Shown here: one piece after another, positions 13,027 to 24,744 of the stretch
Position numbering within the stretch: the stretch's first letter is position 1
Layout: the number at the start of each line of letters is the position of its first letter
NCBI RefSeq assembly: GCF_038502225.1
Contig: NC_091353.1
Span: forward strand, 180,001-244,000
Length of the DNA: 64,000 nucleotides
Direction: 5' to 3'
Origin: Cherax quadricarinatus
Lineage: Eukaryota > Arthropoda > Malacostraca > Decapoda > Parastacidae
The notes under the pieces: model-generated
Database searches by the model: none
The model's input: only the letters and a program-made list of their open reading frames with translations
Told to the model about the DNA's origin: nothing
Made by a program: the position numbers and the translations under genes

Positions 13027-13467
13027 GGTATATAATACCGACAAGATGAAAGTTAAGACACATGTACAACATCTGGGTATCTTTATTATAGACGTTTCAC
13101 CATCCAGTGGCTTTATCAATACAGATTCTAGGACTTAACATGAAGACAGTAGAACTATATACAAAAGCTGAGGTAATCAGTCCCTCAGCCTTGGAGTTGG
13201 TGTGAGGAGAACCTTTGGGTATGACCTACTTCCACTAGGGAATCCCGCCTACAAGTGACTATGCCCTCGTCTGCTACCCGTCCCTATTTACTGACGCCTA
13301 TTTAAGCGCCAGCCTTCTTACCTGTACTCCAGAATCTCTACAACTACGGTGCTGCTCACACCTTATGTCTTCACGTTATGTCCTAGAATCTGTATTGATA
13401 AAGTCACTGGATGGCGAGACGTTTACAATAGATACCCAGATGTTGCACATGTGTCTTAACTTTCATC
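13027..13467. mobile_element. Palindromic hammerhead element (family B) inside LINE-C
   Basis: The LINE-C frame stops after a DKLCYKG segment and resumes at EKLKPNKSPGPDE. Between them lies an inverted-repeat element: the left end GACACATGTACAACATCTGG and the right end CCAGATGTTGCACATGTGTC are near reverse complements, with matching CTAGGACTTAACATGAAGAC and GTCTTCACGTTATGTCCTAG segments further in. A homologous element with target-site duplications lies at 54908-55272. Both arms carry TTGATAA cores; the right arm has GAGAC in place of GAAAC. Confidence 0.8.
13086..13124 (-). ncRNA. Hammerhead-like motif with TTGATAA core (family B, left arm)
   Basis: On the minus strand: stem I 5' strand CTGTA, TTGATAA, extra A, stem II GCCA/TGGT with loop, GAAAC, GTC, then stem I 3' strand TATAA (four of five pairs including one wobble). 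The partner in the right arm (13389-13427) has GAGAC and is presumably dead. Confidence 0.45.
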
Positions 13468-14830
13468 AGAGAAATTAAAACCCAACAAATCCCCAGGCCC
13501 TGATGAACTGTTTGCTAGGGTTTTAAAGGAATGTAAAGGAGAACTAAGTATACCTGTGGCTAATCTTTTCAATATATCACTACAAACTGGTATAATGCTA
13601 GACAAGTGGAAAATGGCTAATATAATACCTGTTTACAAGACAGGTGACAGATCCTTAGCTTCGAACTATAAACCAATAAGCCTTACCTCCATAGTAGGAA
13701 AATTTATGGAATCAATAACTGAAGAGGCAATTCGTAGCCATCTTGAAAGGAATAAATTGATTAATGAATCTCAACCCGGTTTTACAAAGGGGCGTTCCTG
13801 TCTTACGAATTTACTAACTTTTTTCACTAAGGTGTTTGAGAAGGTAGATCATGGTATTGAATATTATATTGTGTATATGGACTTCAGTAAGGCTTGCGAT
13901 AGAGTTCCATATCAGGATGATTTGAATAGACTGATGCAGTGGTCGGAGAAGATGCAGATGCATTTTAATATAGACAAATGTAAAGTTCTAAATGTTGGTC
14001 AGGACAATAACCATGCCACATTTAAATTAAATAATGTAGATTTTAATATTACTGATTGCGAAAAAGATTTAGAAGTTCTGGTTAGCAGTAATCTGAAAGC
14101 AAGACAACAGTGCATAAGTGTTCGCAATAAAACTAACAGAATCCTTGGCTTCATATGAAGAAGCATAAATAATAGAAGTCCTCAGGTTGTTCTTCAGCTC
14201 TATATATCTTTGGTTAGGCCTCATTTAGATTATGCTGCAGAGTTCTGGTTACCGTATTACATAATGGATATAAATGCTCTGGGAAACGTACAAAGGAGGA
14301 TGACAAAGTTGATCCAATGTATCAGAAATGTTCCCTGTGAGGATAGACTGAGGGCCCTGAATCTGCAATCTCTAGAAAGGCATAGAATTAGGGATGATAT
14401 GATTGAGGGGTGTAAATGGAAAACAGGAATTAATAAAAGGGATGTAAATAACGTGCTAAAAAATATTTAGCATAGACAGGACTCTCAGCAATGAATTTAA
14501 GTTGGAAAAACTCAGATTCAGGAAGGATATAGGAAATCGCTGGTTTGGTAATATAGTTGTGGATGAGTGGAACAAACTCCCGAGCACCGTCATAGAAGCT
14601 AAGACAGTGTGTAGTTTTAAATATTGGTTAGATAAATATATGAGTGGGTGTGCGTGGGTGTGAGTTGGACCTGACCAGCTTGTGCCTCTAGGTCAGTTGT
14701 CGTGCTCCTTCTTTAGGGAATGGGACCTGACCTGACTACCTTAACCCGGTAAGTGAACTAGACCTGCCTCGCATGGGCCAGTAGGCCTGCTGCAGTGTTC
14801 CTTCTTTCTCATGTTATGTTCTTATTTTTG

Positions 14831-15764
14831 GCAAATGCATATTAGGTCCAGAAAAATGCTTATTTGTTCCGTTTGCCAGCAAACAAATGATATAAAAATT
14901 TGAATCTTTGGAGTCCGGACAATAACTAGGGAATGACTCATCAGATCGGCTTTAAATCTTTACCAATGGTTTAGTTTTGGTTGACATTAATCCCGATTTA
15001 TCAGTTTTATTAAATAAATAGTGGTATTCACTTTTCATTCAGTAAGTAATGAATGTTCTTTCTGATGCCTTCAAAATATTAGTAACGATACCTTCTATAA
15101 TAAAAATAATAACACATTTATTTAGGCTGAATTGGTGAAAATTTCAAATTTTAATGAAAGTTTTTGATGGTTAACTTTTACTATTGATGAACTTTATTAA
15201 AACAAAGTTTGTCTTTAACTTTGATCTTATGTAAGTTTCAATTTGCCAGTTTTATTAAGTTAATTGTTTCCCATATAATAACTAGTGACTGTCTCATCTG
15301 ATCAACTTACAAACACAATTATTGATCAATCTTAATAAGATTTTTGTATTTATTTTAAGCTGCCTGAATGTCAATTTAACATTTTTTTTACAATTTTTAT
15401 CAAATTGAGTAATTTTTTTTAATTATAGGATATCATAGTATAAACACAGGAAATGTGAAAAGCAAACTTGACAAAATATAAATCCATTGATTTACGACGT
15501 TTTTAAATCTAACCAACGGACACTTTCAAAATTTTGGGAAAAATTATGAACATCATTTGCTTTATCACAAATTTTCGTTTATTATTCATGACTGTCGTAC
15601 TGGATCAGTTCAGAAATTTCAAAACTTATATAACGTAGCTTGGCCAAGATTTATGAAACTATTGACACTCATTGGTGACCTTTGCAGTCCTATATTTTTG
15701 TTTCCCTGTTATTACAGGAGAAAGACTCCTCTGATCCCCCAGCTTTTGCAACTTTTAACCACAT
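14831..15764. other. AT-rich stretch without recognised gene
   Basis: High AT content. The open frame at 15557-15781 shows no recognisable domain. No tandem repeats until 15765. Confidence 0.5.
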
Positions 15765-16030
15765 TTCTAAGTGCCCCATAAGTGTAATTATATTTCTCAA
15801 TGCTTCATAAGTGTATGATATTTCTCAATGCTCCATAAGTATAAGTACGATATTTCTCAGTGCTTCATAAGTGTAATTATATATCTCAATGCTTCATAAG
15901 TGTATGATATTTCTCAATGCTCCATAAGTATAAGTACGATATTTCTCAGTGCTTCATAAGTGTAATTATATATCTCAATGCTCCATAAGTGTATGATATT
16001 TCTCAATGCTCCATAAGTGTAAGTATGGCA
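15765..16030. repeat. Imperfect tandem repeat with higher-order pattern
   Basis: Units of about 26-32 bases built on CATAAGTGTA plus ATATTTCTCAATGCT. A larger pattern repeats (TCATAAGTGTAATTATA... at about 15805-15960), giving a second level of organisation. Confidence 0.88.
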
Positions 16031-16214
16031 TTTCAGGAATATATTTATAACCTTAATAAATTACAGACTATAGAACTTACTGAAATACTAAATGTACTTC
16101 TAAGAAAGACACACTTCTATGGGAGACATATATAAGAAAGACACTTATAAGAAAGACAGACCTCTTGGAAAGACACACTTATAAAAAAGACATACCTATA
16201 AGAGAGAAACATTT

Positions 16215-18182
16215 GAAAAAAAGAAATACTTCTAAGAATGACACACTTCTAAGAATGACACACTTCTAAGAATGACACACTTCTAAGAATGACACACTTC
16301 TAAGAATGACACACTTCTAAGAATGACACACTTCTATGAATGACACACTTCTAAGAATGACACACTTCTAAGAATGACACACTTCTAAGAATGACACACT
16401 TCTAAGAATGACACACTTCTATGAATGACACACTTCTAAGAATGACACACTTCTAAGAATGACACACTTTTAAGAATGACACACTTCTAAGAATGAAACA
16501 CTTCTAAGAATGACACACTTCTATGAATGACACACTTCTAAGAATGACACACTTCTAAGAATGACACACTTCTAAGAATGACACACTTCTAAGAATGACA
16601 CACTTCTAAGAATGACACACTTCTAAGAATGACACACTTCTATGAATGACACACTTCTAAGAATGACACACTTCTAAGAATGACACACTTCTAAGAATGA
16701 CACACTTCTAAGAATGACACACTTCTATGAATGACACACTTCTAAGAATGACACACTTCTAAGAATGACACACTTTTAAGAATGACACACTTCTAAGAAT
16801 GAAACACTTCTAAGAATGACACACTTCTATGAATGACACACTTCTAAGAATGACACACTTCTAAGAATGACACACTTCTAAGAATGACACACTTCTAAGA
16901 ATGACACACTTCTAAGAATGACACACTTCTAAGAATGACACACTTCTATGAATGACACACTTCTAAGAATGACACACTTCTAAGAATGACACACTTCTAA
17001 GAATGACACACTTCTAAGAATGACACACTTCTAAGAATGACGCACTTCTAAGAATGACACACTTCTAAGAATGACACACTTTTAAGAATGACACACTTCT
17101 AAGAATGACACACTTCTAAGAATGACACACTTCTAAGAATGACACACTTCTATGAATGACACACTTCTAAGAATGACACACTTCTAAGAATGACGCACTT
17201 CTAAGAATGACACACTTCTAAGAATGACGCACTTCTAAGAATGACACACTTCTAAGAATGACACACTTCTAAGAATGACGCACTTCTAAGAATGACACAC
17301 TTCTAAGAATGATGCACTTCTAAGAATGACACACTTCTAAGAATGACACATTCTAAGAATGACACACTTCTAAGAATGACACACTTCTAAGAATGACGCA
17401 CTTCTAAGAATGACACACTTCTAAGAATGACGCACTTCTAAGAATGACACACTTCTAAGAATGATACACTTCTAAGAATGACACATTCTAAGAATGACAC
17501 ACTTCTAAGAATGACGCACTTCTAAGAATGACGCACTTCTAAGAATGACACACTTCTAAGAATGACACACTTCTAAGAATGACACACTTCTAAGAATGAC
17601 ACACTTCTAAGAATGACACACTTCTAAGAATGACACACTTCTAAGAATGACACATTCTAAGAATGACACACTTCTAAGAATGACGCACTTCTAAGAATGA
17701 CACACTTCTAAGAATGACGCACTTCTAAGAATGACGCACTTCTAAGAATGACACACTTCTAAGAATGACACACTTCTAAGAATGAAACACTTCTAAGAAT
17801 GACACACTTCTAAGAATGACACACTTCTAAGAATGACACACTTCTAAGAATGACACACTTCTAAGAATGACACACTTCTAAGAATGACACACTTCTAAGA
17901 ATGACACACTTCTAAGAATGACACACTTCTAAGAATGACACACTTCTAAGAATGACACACTTCTAAGAATGACACACTTCTAAGAATGACACACTTCTAA
18001 GAATGACACACTTCTAAGAATGACACACTTCTAAGAATGACACACTTCTAAGAATGACACACTTCTAAGCACTTCTAAGAATGACACACTTCTAAGAATG
18101 ACACACTTCTAAGAATGACACACTTCTAAGAATGACACACTTCTAAGAATGACACACTTCTAAGAATGACGCACTTCTAAGA
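16215..18182. repeat. 17-bp satellite, about 115 copies
   Basis: The unit AAGAATGACACACTTCT is repeated head to tail for about 2 kb. Variant units (CTATGAATG, GACGCAC, CTTTTAAG, GAAACAC, and 16-bp ACATTCT units) recur at regular spacing. A block with the same variant order appears at about 16320-16640 and again at about 16620-16960, showing higher-order duplication. Confidence 0.97.
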
Positions 18183-19079
18183 AATATGCAGTTATCTAAC
18201 GTTTCTAATAATTCATTAACTGTGTATATTTACAACTTTACACATTCAGTTATTAAATTTCCTGGAGATAATCAATTTCATAAAATAAGTCAGTGTTAAA
18301 GATTTTAACCCGATGATAATAGGCATTATTTAATACACGGAAAATCGGTTTCACAGTTTATTCCATAAATTATACAAAATAGGACTTGTGGTGCCCAAAA
18401 AACAAGGTAAAGCAAGTGTTGGTAAAGCAACTTGCATTAAAAGTAGAAAGCAGAGTCAGTCTCCAGTTATGACATGTATGCCAATGAATCCATTCTTGTA
18501 TTTACCAAATTTAGTTGGACAAACTTTCCCCGCACAAACTAAGTTTAGTGGTTAATGTCCTGGCTGCAAGACGAAAATTCTGATACAAATATTTTTACAT
18601 CAAATTGGCAAGTGTTCACATATATGGATGAATTTCACTCTCAGTTCTCTTCCACAGTGGACGAAACTTTTCTTTACCGCTTAATCTTTGCATTAGAGAG
18701 TTTTTAATACTATCATCGCCATTCCAGGAAGCCATGAATAGGTTCCATAACTTTGGTCATAAGTTACTACACATACCAATAATTCAAAGAAACGTAAAGT
18801 TACGACCGCGGATAAGATATTCTTGTGTTATAGGCAGAATAAAAATGTTTTTTGTATGAAGAAAAAAAATCTGTCAACAACTAAAAGGTTCGCTTTTATT
18901 GAAACCTAAACCAAAAATATAGGAATTCCTAATTTAGCAACCTATCCAAAAACTGAATGATACAGTTTAATCTCAACGGAAAAAAGGAGAAAAGTTTTAC
19001 AAAGTATTATTAACATGACGATGTGATAGTTCATCTGTACAACAAGCTGATGGAGGGCGAGAAAAAGAAGTATAGTTTG
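18183..19079. other. Sequence without recognised gene
   Basis: AT-rich, no family similarity or tandem structure recognised. Confidence 0.45.
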
Positions 19080-19215
19080 CCTTATCATAAAGCATACCAC
19101 GGGAGGGGATGAAACCCGCGGTCACAGCCGTAAAAGTCCAGACCGACGCGTTATCCGCGGGTTCAAGCCCAACCCGTTGCATGGTTTGTTTGCAATCGTG
19201 TCACTACGATTTCGT
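19080..19215 (+). mobile_element. tRNA-derived SINE-like fragment
   Basis: Contains CCGCGGGTTCAAGCCC, a tRNA B-box-like sequence (GGTTCAARCC), followed by GCATGGTTTGTTTGCAATCG and ACGATTTCGTGAGT. The same downstream tail (GTGGTTTGTTTACAATCATG ... ACGATTTCGTGAGT) occurs at 32700-32745, so these are two copies of one family. It is not a folding tRNA gene. Confidence 0.6.
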
Positions 19216-19374
19216 GAGTTATCATCATAATATGAATCTCTCACAAATTTGGTAAAGAAAGTATCTAATTTATCAGTTCCTCGATGTGTTTAAAATTTAC
19301 TGAGGTGCAAGTATATTGTTTTGTTGAGAATTATCTCTGTGCATCTTCTTCTTCTTCTTCTTCTTGATCTGCTG

Positions 19375-20225
19375 GTACTCTCCCTGCCCGGGCCTTGTCC
19401 AAGTGGTGGCCCGGGCCTTGTCCAAGTGGTGGCCCGGGCCTTGTCCAAGTGGTGGCCCGGGCCTTGTCCAAGTGGTGGCCCAGGGCCTTGTCAAGTGGTG
19501 GCCCGGGCCTTGTCAAGTGGTGGCCCAGGCCTTGTCAAGTGGTGGCCCAGGGCCTTGTCCAAGTGGTGGCCCAGGCCTTGTCCAAGTGGTGGCCCAGCCT
19601 TGGCTCCCTTTCTGGGGAGTATCTCAGACTAATGTCTGCCATGGGAGGAGGTGCAAGTACCTCCTTATCGTCAGGACCAACTGTCCCCAGGCCTACCACA
19701 TTCCCCGCCCTCCACAGGGGCTCGTAGGGAGAAGCTAGGCCTCTCTGAATCTGCCATCCACACCTCAAAGGGGCTAATGGGAATGGCAGTCTGGTGAACT
19801 CAAGCTCGTGCTCAGGCACCTACCCTACCCTAGAAGAGCAGGGGCATGGTGTCCATCTCTCTGTGCATTTATTTTTATTATTATTAATGATTCGCCGGTA
19901 TTCTCCCGGCCCGGGCCTTTTCCAAGTGGTGGCCCGGCCTTGGCTCCCTCTTTAGGGAGTATCTGAGACCTAAGTCTCCCATGGGAGGAGGCCCAAGTAC
20001 CTCCTCATCTTTGGGACCAACTGTCCAAAGGCCTAGCCACAAGCTAGGCCTCTCTGGTCTGACATCCCCGCCCCAAAGGGAATGACAGTCTTGTGAGCTA
20101 CAAGCTGGGACTCAGGCACCTACCCTGCCCGAGAAGGGCTGGGCATGGTGTCGATCTCTCTGTGCATTAGTATTATTATTAAAGATTCACCGGTATTCTC
20201 CCGGCCCGGGTCTTCCTCTCTGTGC
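19375..20225. repeat. GC-rich 23-bp tandem repeat within a larger duplicated unit
   Basis: At 19390-19605 a unit GGCCTTGTCCAAGTGGTGGCC is repeated about ten times with small deletions. The block from CCTTGGCTCCC through the CTCTCTGTGCATT end (about 19605-19865) recurs at about 19930-20170, and a third partial unit starts near 20175. Each unit is joined by a TTATTATTA-type tract and the sequence CGGTATTCTCCCGGCCCGG. Confidence 0.9.
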
Positions 20226-20811
20226 CTCTGACTCTTCGGAAATATTTTTTAAAATATTTTTATTACTTTTGTTACTAATGTTATGTTAATTTACGTGAAT
20301 TTATCATAAATTTTCAGGTAAACAAAGCTGTTGGAATGTTGAAAGATATGAGTTGCTTGATCAAAGACAGATCTGAAGTTACAAGTAGGTATATGATGCT
20401 TCATGTAGTATATACGTGGAATTGTTAAATTTTAGAATAGTTGTCCATTGAATTGTTAATTTGAAACTGTGCTGTTGACTGATGTGCAATGCTGCAAGTA
20501 ATTTATATTAAGTCATTGAGTTGCAAGTTAGTTTTAGGCTGGTTTGATTAGTTGTTGGTGAAGCTGAATAACACCGCAACTATGAATAGTGAAGAAATTT
20601 AACAAGTAGACTTCCTAATTTTGGGGAAAATGAAGTTTTAATGATGGAGACATAATAATATATAAGAAAATCAAATAAATACTGCATCTGTTTAATATAT
20701 TCAGGGAAGGTGAGTGTGAGACGGGATATTTATGAATTAAAATTTTATTGAAAGAAACATTAGGATGCATAACATTCGCTCAGCATTACAAAGCAAAGGT
20801 AAAAGAGATGA

Positions 20812-20814
<3 letters not shown>
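20226..20814. other. Sequence without confirmed gene
   Basis: AT-rich. A stretch at about 20319-20388 has a TTTTCAG-like acceptor and an AG/GTATAT-like donor around a short open frame, but I recognise no family. Confidence 0.35.

Positions 20815-20868
<54 letters not shown>
20815..20868. repeat. (GA)n microsatellite
   Basis: About 50 bases of GA repeat immediately before a LINE-D fragment. Confidence 0.95.
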
Positions 20869-20873
<5 letters not shown>

Positions 20874-21282
20874 CTGCTTGACAGAGTAGAGAACAGAGCA
20901 AGACGTCTCATCTCTCGCCTGGACCCATCCTGGATAGATCTGTCATTTCAGCAGAGCCTTCAACACAGGAGGGATGTGGGTGGCCTTAATGTTATGTACA
21001 AGACCAATATTGTCAAAATACCACACTTGGATCCACTTCGAGGACTGCGTGAAACAAGCTTTTATGCCACAAGACGGGCAGAAAGCAGCAACTTCACTCT
21101 GGCTGTAGCCTTCTCCAGAACATCACTCCATCTGAGATCATATATACCCAGGATGACTCGAGTATGGAACACATTCGTACAGCATAATGATGTCAACGAG
21201 ATAAAATCAGTTGATCAAATGAAAATGCTGGCCCACAGATGGCTCCAACTTCATCCTGTTCCCTACTTGTATGTCTCATAAC
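20869..21282 (+). mobile_element. LINE-D ORF2 C-terminal fragment
   Basis: Open frame ending at 21282 encodes LLDRVENRARRLISRLDPSW, LSFQQSLQHRRDVGGLNVMY, then an R...WN region (SYIPRMTRVWNTFV). This is the C-terminal domain pattern of several non-LTR retrotransposons (RVQxRAxRLI ... LEHRRxV ... LYK ... RxFxxxxxRxWN). Matching sequence lies on the minus strand near 33050-33170, upstream of which an RT with YADD is seen, so both belong to one family. Confidence 0.7.
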
Positions 21283-21412
21283 AATAAAAATGCTTTCAAA
21301 TGTGCTGATGTAGGTAACAGCTCTTAGCTTGCCAATAAAGTCAGGAATCCTTAACCTGTAAATAGCTTGTCAATAAAGGTAGGGATCCACTTGTATCAAA
21401 CCCTGTGTAAAG

Positions 21413-21416
<4 letters not shown>

Positions 21417-21454
<38 letters not shown>
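21417..21454. repeat. (GA)n microsatellite
   Basis: Short GA tract of about 38 bases after the LINE-D fragment, paired with the GA tract before it. Confidence 0.93.
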
Positions 21455-21455
<1 letters not shown>

Positions 21456-21654
21456 AGAAAGGCTAGAGGAAAAGGGGTCATAGTTGATGCAGCAAACAGC
21501 ATCGATTAAGAAATTCTAATTCTTGCATCAGATGTTAGAAGCGTCAGAGACAAGGAAGACAAAATGCGAGTTTCAGGTCATTGTTCAAGGCGATTGAAAT
21601 AAAGTTGGAATGTATTTTGTTAAACAGGATAATCGCTAATGAAATATTGGAGTG

Positions 21655-23226
21655 ATAAGAAGACGTGGTAATCCATGCAGCCTCAGAGGGACTCTTGTAA
21701 AAGTGACAGGAAGACGTGGTAATCCGTGCAGCCTCAGAGGGACTCTTGTAAAAGTGACAAGAAGACGTGGTAATCCATGCAGCCTCAGAGGACTCTTGTA
21801 AAAGTGACAAGAAGACGTGGTAATCCATGCAGCCTCAGAGGGACTCTTGTAAAAGTGACAAGAAGACGTGGTAATCCATGCAGCCTCAGAGGGACTCTTG
21901 TAAAAGTGACAAGAAGACGTGGTAATCCATGCAGCCTCAGAGGGACTCTTGTAAAAGTGACAAGAAGACGTGGTAATCCATGCAGCCTCAGAGGGACTCT
22001 TGTAAAAGTGACAAGAAGACGTGGTAATCCATGCAGCCTCAGAGGGACTCTTGTAAAAGTGACAAGACGTGGTAATCCATGCAGCCTCAGAGGGACTCTT
22101 GTAAAAGTGACAAGACGTGGTAATCCATGCAGCCTCAGAGGGACTCTTGTAAAAGTGACAGGAAGACGTGGTAATCCATGCAACCTCAGAGGGACTCTTG
22201 TAAAAGTGACAAGAAGACGTGGTAATCCATGAAGCCTCAGAGGGACTCTTGTAAAAGTGACAAGAAGACGTGGTAATCCATGAAGCCTCAGAGGGACTCT
22301 TGTAAAAGTGACAAGAAGACGTGGTAATCCATGAAGCCTCAGAGGGACTCTTGTAAAAGTGACAAGAAGACGTGGTAATCCATGCAGCCTCAGAGGGACT
22401 CTTGTAAAAGTGACAAGAAGACGTGGTAATCCATGCAGCCTCAGAGGGACTCTTGTAAAAGTGACAAGAAGACGTGGTAAACCATGCAGCCTCACAGGGA
22501 CTCTTGTAAAAGTGACAAGAAGACGTGGTAATCCGTGCAGCCTCAGAGGGACTCTTGTAAAAGTGACTAGAAGACGTGGTAATCCATGCAGCCTCAGAGG
22601 GACTCTTGTAAAAGTGACAAGAAGACGTGGTAATCCATGCAGCCTCAGAGGGACTCTTGTAAAAGTGACAAGAAGACGTGGTAATCCATGCAGCCTCAGA
22701 GGGACTCTTGTAAAAGTGACAAGAAGTCGTGGTAATCCATGCAGCCTCAGAGGACTCTTGTAAAAGTGACAAAGAAGACGTGGTAATCCATGCAGCCTCA
22801 GAGGACTCTTGTAAAAGTGACAAGAAGACGTGGTAATCCATGCAGCCTCAGAGGACTCTTGTAAAAGTGACAAGAAGACGTGGTAAACCATGCAGCCTCA
22901 GAGGACTCTTGTAAAAGTGACAAGAAGACGTGGGAATCCATGCAGCCTCAGAGGGACTCTTGTAAAAGTGACAAGAAGACGTGGTAATCCATGCAGCCTC
23001 AGAGGGACTCTTGTAAAAGTGACAAGAAGACGTGGTAATCCATGCACCCTCAGAGGGACTCTTGTAAAAGTGACAAGAAGACGTGGTAATCCATGCAGCC
23101 TCAGAGGGACTCTTGTAAAAGTGACAAGAAGACGTGGTAATCCATGCACCCTCAGAGGGACTTTTGTAAAAGTGACAAGAAGACGTGATAATCCATGCAG
23201 CCTCGGAGGGACTCTTGTAAAAGTCA
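21655..23226. repeat. 51-bp minisatellite, about 31 copies
   Basis: Unit of 51 bases beginning GTGGTAATCCATGCAGCCTC and containing AGAGGGACTCTTGTAAAAGT. Units of 48 and 50 bases occur (loss of GAA, or of one G). Because 51 is divisible by three and the unit lacks stops in several frames, long open frames run on both strands (up to 401 codons on the minus strand). These are explained by the repeat alone. Confidence 0.97.
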
Positions 23227-23531
23227 AACGAAACATGAGGATGAAGCATTAAAATAAAGTTGTTATATGCTTTACTAATAACTCTAACAGAATTAAAATA
23301 ATTTTAGAGATATGCAGAACAGTGACTGGAAATGTTGATTAAAATAAAATGTTTATATTTCAAAAAGATTATCTTTGTAAGTTATTAACATACACATATC
23401 TGGAAGTGAAATATTTAGCAGTTTTACTAAATGTATTGTATGTATTTGTCAACAGTTGCACCAAGTGATCACAAGCCTGAAACCTCTGCAGGTGTTTGAC
23501 ATGTGTGGCTGGTATACCCTCGGCTCCAGCT

Positions 23532-23533
<2 letters not shown>
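23227..23533. other. AT-rich spacer
   Basis: No gene or repeat recognised. Confidence 0.45.

Positions 23534-23612
<79 letters not shown>
23534..23612. repeat. (TA)n microsatellite
   Basis: Pure TA tract flanking a SINE palindrome on its left; a second tract lies on its right at 23881. Confidence 0.97.
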
Positions 23613-23616
<4 letters not shown>

Positions 23617-23879
23617 AACCACGAACGATTGGTATTGATCATTAGCAACACTGCACTAGCCAAGGATTCAAACCCATGTTGAACTGGCCTGCCTCATGGT
23701 GAGCGAGAACCAAATGACGCTTTAAACCACAGGACCACCCAACCCTACAAGAATTGTGCAGCCTGCACACAGCTAACTGTTGTGCCACCATTCGAGGGCG
23801 TACGGAAGTGTGGGAGCATCACCATGAGGCAGGCCAGTACAACATGGGCTCGAATCCTTGGCTAGTGCAGTGAAATTAT

Positions 23880-23880
<1 letters not shown>
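23613..23880. mobile_element. Palindromic tRNA-derived SINE pair
   Basis: The left half (CACTAGCCAAGGATTCAAAC ... TGCCTCATGGTGAGC) and the right half (CACCATGAGGCAGGCCAG ... GAATCCTTGGCTAGTGCAGT) are inverted copies. Each contains a B-box-like GGNTYGAATCC. The same SINE occurs singly at 26211, 26455, 59405 and 59690. (TA)n flanks both sides. Confidence 0.75.

Positions 23881-23955
<75 letters not shown>
23881..23955. repeat. (TA)n microsatellite
   Basis: Pure TA tract of about 75 bases. Confidence 0.97.
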
Positions 23956-23958
<3 letters not shown>

Positions 23959-24245
23959 GTGCCGAATAGGCAGAATTCGCGATCTTGGCTTAAATAGCAA
24001 CGCTCATCTTGCCATATAAGACAAGCGAAAATTTGTGTATGCAATAATTTTGCCCAAATCATTCTGAATATAACGAAAAAATTATTTTTCACTGTGTTTG
24101 TTTAGTATTAAATAATTGTAAACAAATCTAAAATATATTTAGACGGATTAGGCTAAATTAAATTGCTCTTTTATAATAAGGTTAGGTAAGTTAACTAAGC
24201 TTCTTTTGGTACAAAACTGCTAATTTTTACATTAATATAACTGGA
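23956..24245. other. Unclassified AT-rich block following (TA)n
   Basis: Begins GTCGTGCCGAATAGGCAGAA directly after (TA)n. It looks like repeat-derived sequence, but it occurs once in this window and has no coding potential that I recognise. Confidence 0.35.
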
Positions 24246-24477
24246 AAAGATATATATATGCAGAACAACAACTCTGAAACATTGTGAAATTCCACGCGAT
24301 TTCATGATTTCTCAGATTCTCAAGGAAATGTTAAAATAGAAGATCAACAGGAAAGCATATAAGGACGAGACTACACCTCACGGTTGCCTCACAACACCTG
24401 ACTTTTTATGATGTAGGTAGGTGGTCAGGGATCTCTGAAACACCTTATATTCTACCCATGCATTAAGAATTTAACTT

Positions 24478-24570
24478 AACATAAGAACATATAAAAGGAA
24501 GAACACAGCACCAGGCCTGTTGGCCCATACTAGGCAGGTCCTTCACAATCCATCCCACTAACTTGTCTAA
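24478..24570 (-). mobile_element. LINE-C 3' end fragment
   Basis: AACATAAGAACAT then CAGGCCTGTTGGCCCATACT and GGCAGGTCC form the reverse complement of the LINE-C 3' end at 14750-14830. Confidence 0.75.
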
Positions 24571-24744
24571 TGGATCGTAAATTCTTCCCAAAATTTATAA
24601 AGTATTATAAATGAATGCAATTTTTATAACCTTGTCATTAAACACAAACTTTGCATCGACAATGCAAAGTTTCATAAGTTTAATGATAGAAGGAACTGGC
24701 AATGGTAAATCGTAAATAATAAATTATTCAAACAGGAAACTTAA

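Larger units (their letters stand above)
11150..14830 (+). mobile_element. LINE-C (CR1-like) with SGNH-hydrolase-like domain, decayed
   Basis: In order: an SGNH/GDSL-esterase-like domain (11150-11640), an endonuclease (11865-12425; ITETWF near 11960, LDLVLANQ at 12298, GESNHESL near 12365 where SDH is usual), a Lys/Arg-rich linker (12640-12780), reverse transcriptase (13470-14158; NKSPGPDE, IIPVYKTGDRS, SNYKPISLTSIVGK, QPGFTKGRSCLTNLL, MDFSKACDRV) and the C-terminal domain (14210-14640). After YMDFSKACDRVP the sequence jumps to DDLNRLMQWSEKMQ, so RT motif B and most of the catalytic FADD region are deleted. The 3' end closes with a CTTCTTTCTCATGTTATG stretch. In the esterase, the serine of GDS is T (GDTQ) and the DGVH aspartate is N (NGVHLF), so its triad is lost. 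A palindromic element interrupts 13027-13467. Confidence 0.88.

Noticed and set aside
19080..19215. Possible tRNA gene
   Set aside because: A B-box is visible, but no cloverleaf with a proper acceptor stem and anticodon loop could be drawn, and a sister copy at 32625 points to a SINE.
20319..20388. Possible host exon between TTTTCAG and AG/GTATAT
   Set aside because: The frame is only about 23 codons, shows no family resemblance and has a weak donor.
21636..23252. Open frames of up to 401 codons on both strands
   Set aside because: They are products of the 51-bp minisatellite, whose period is divisible by three; several frames on both strands are open at once.
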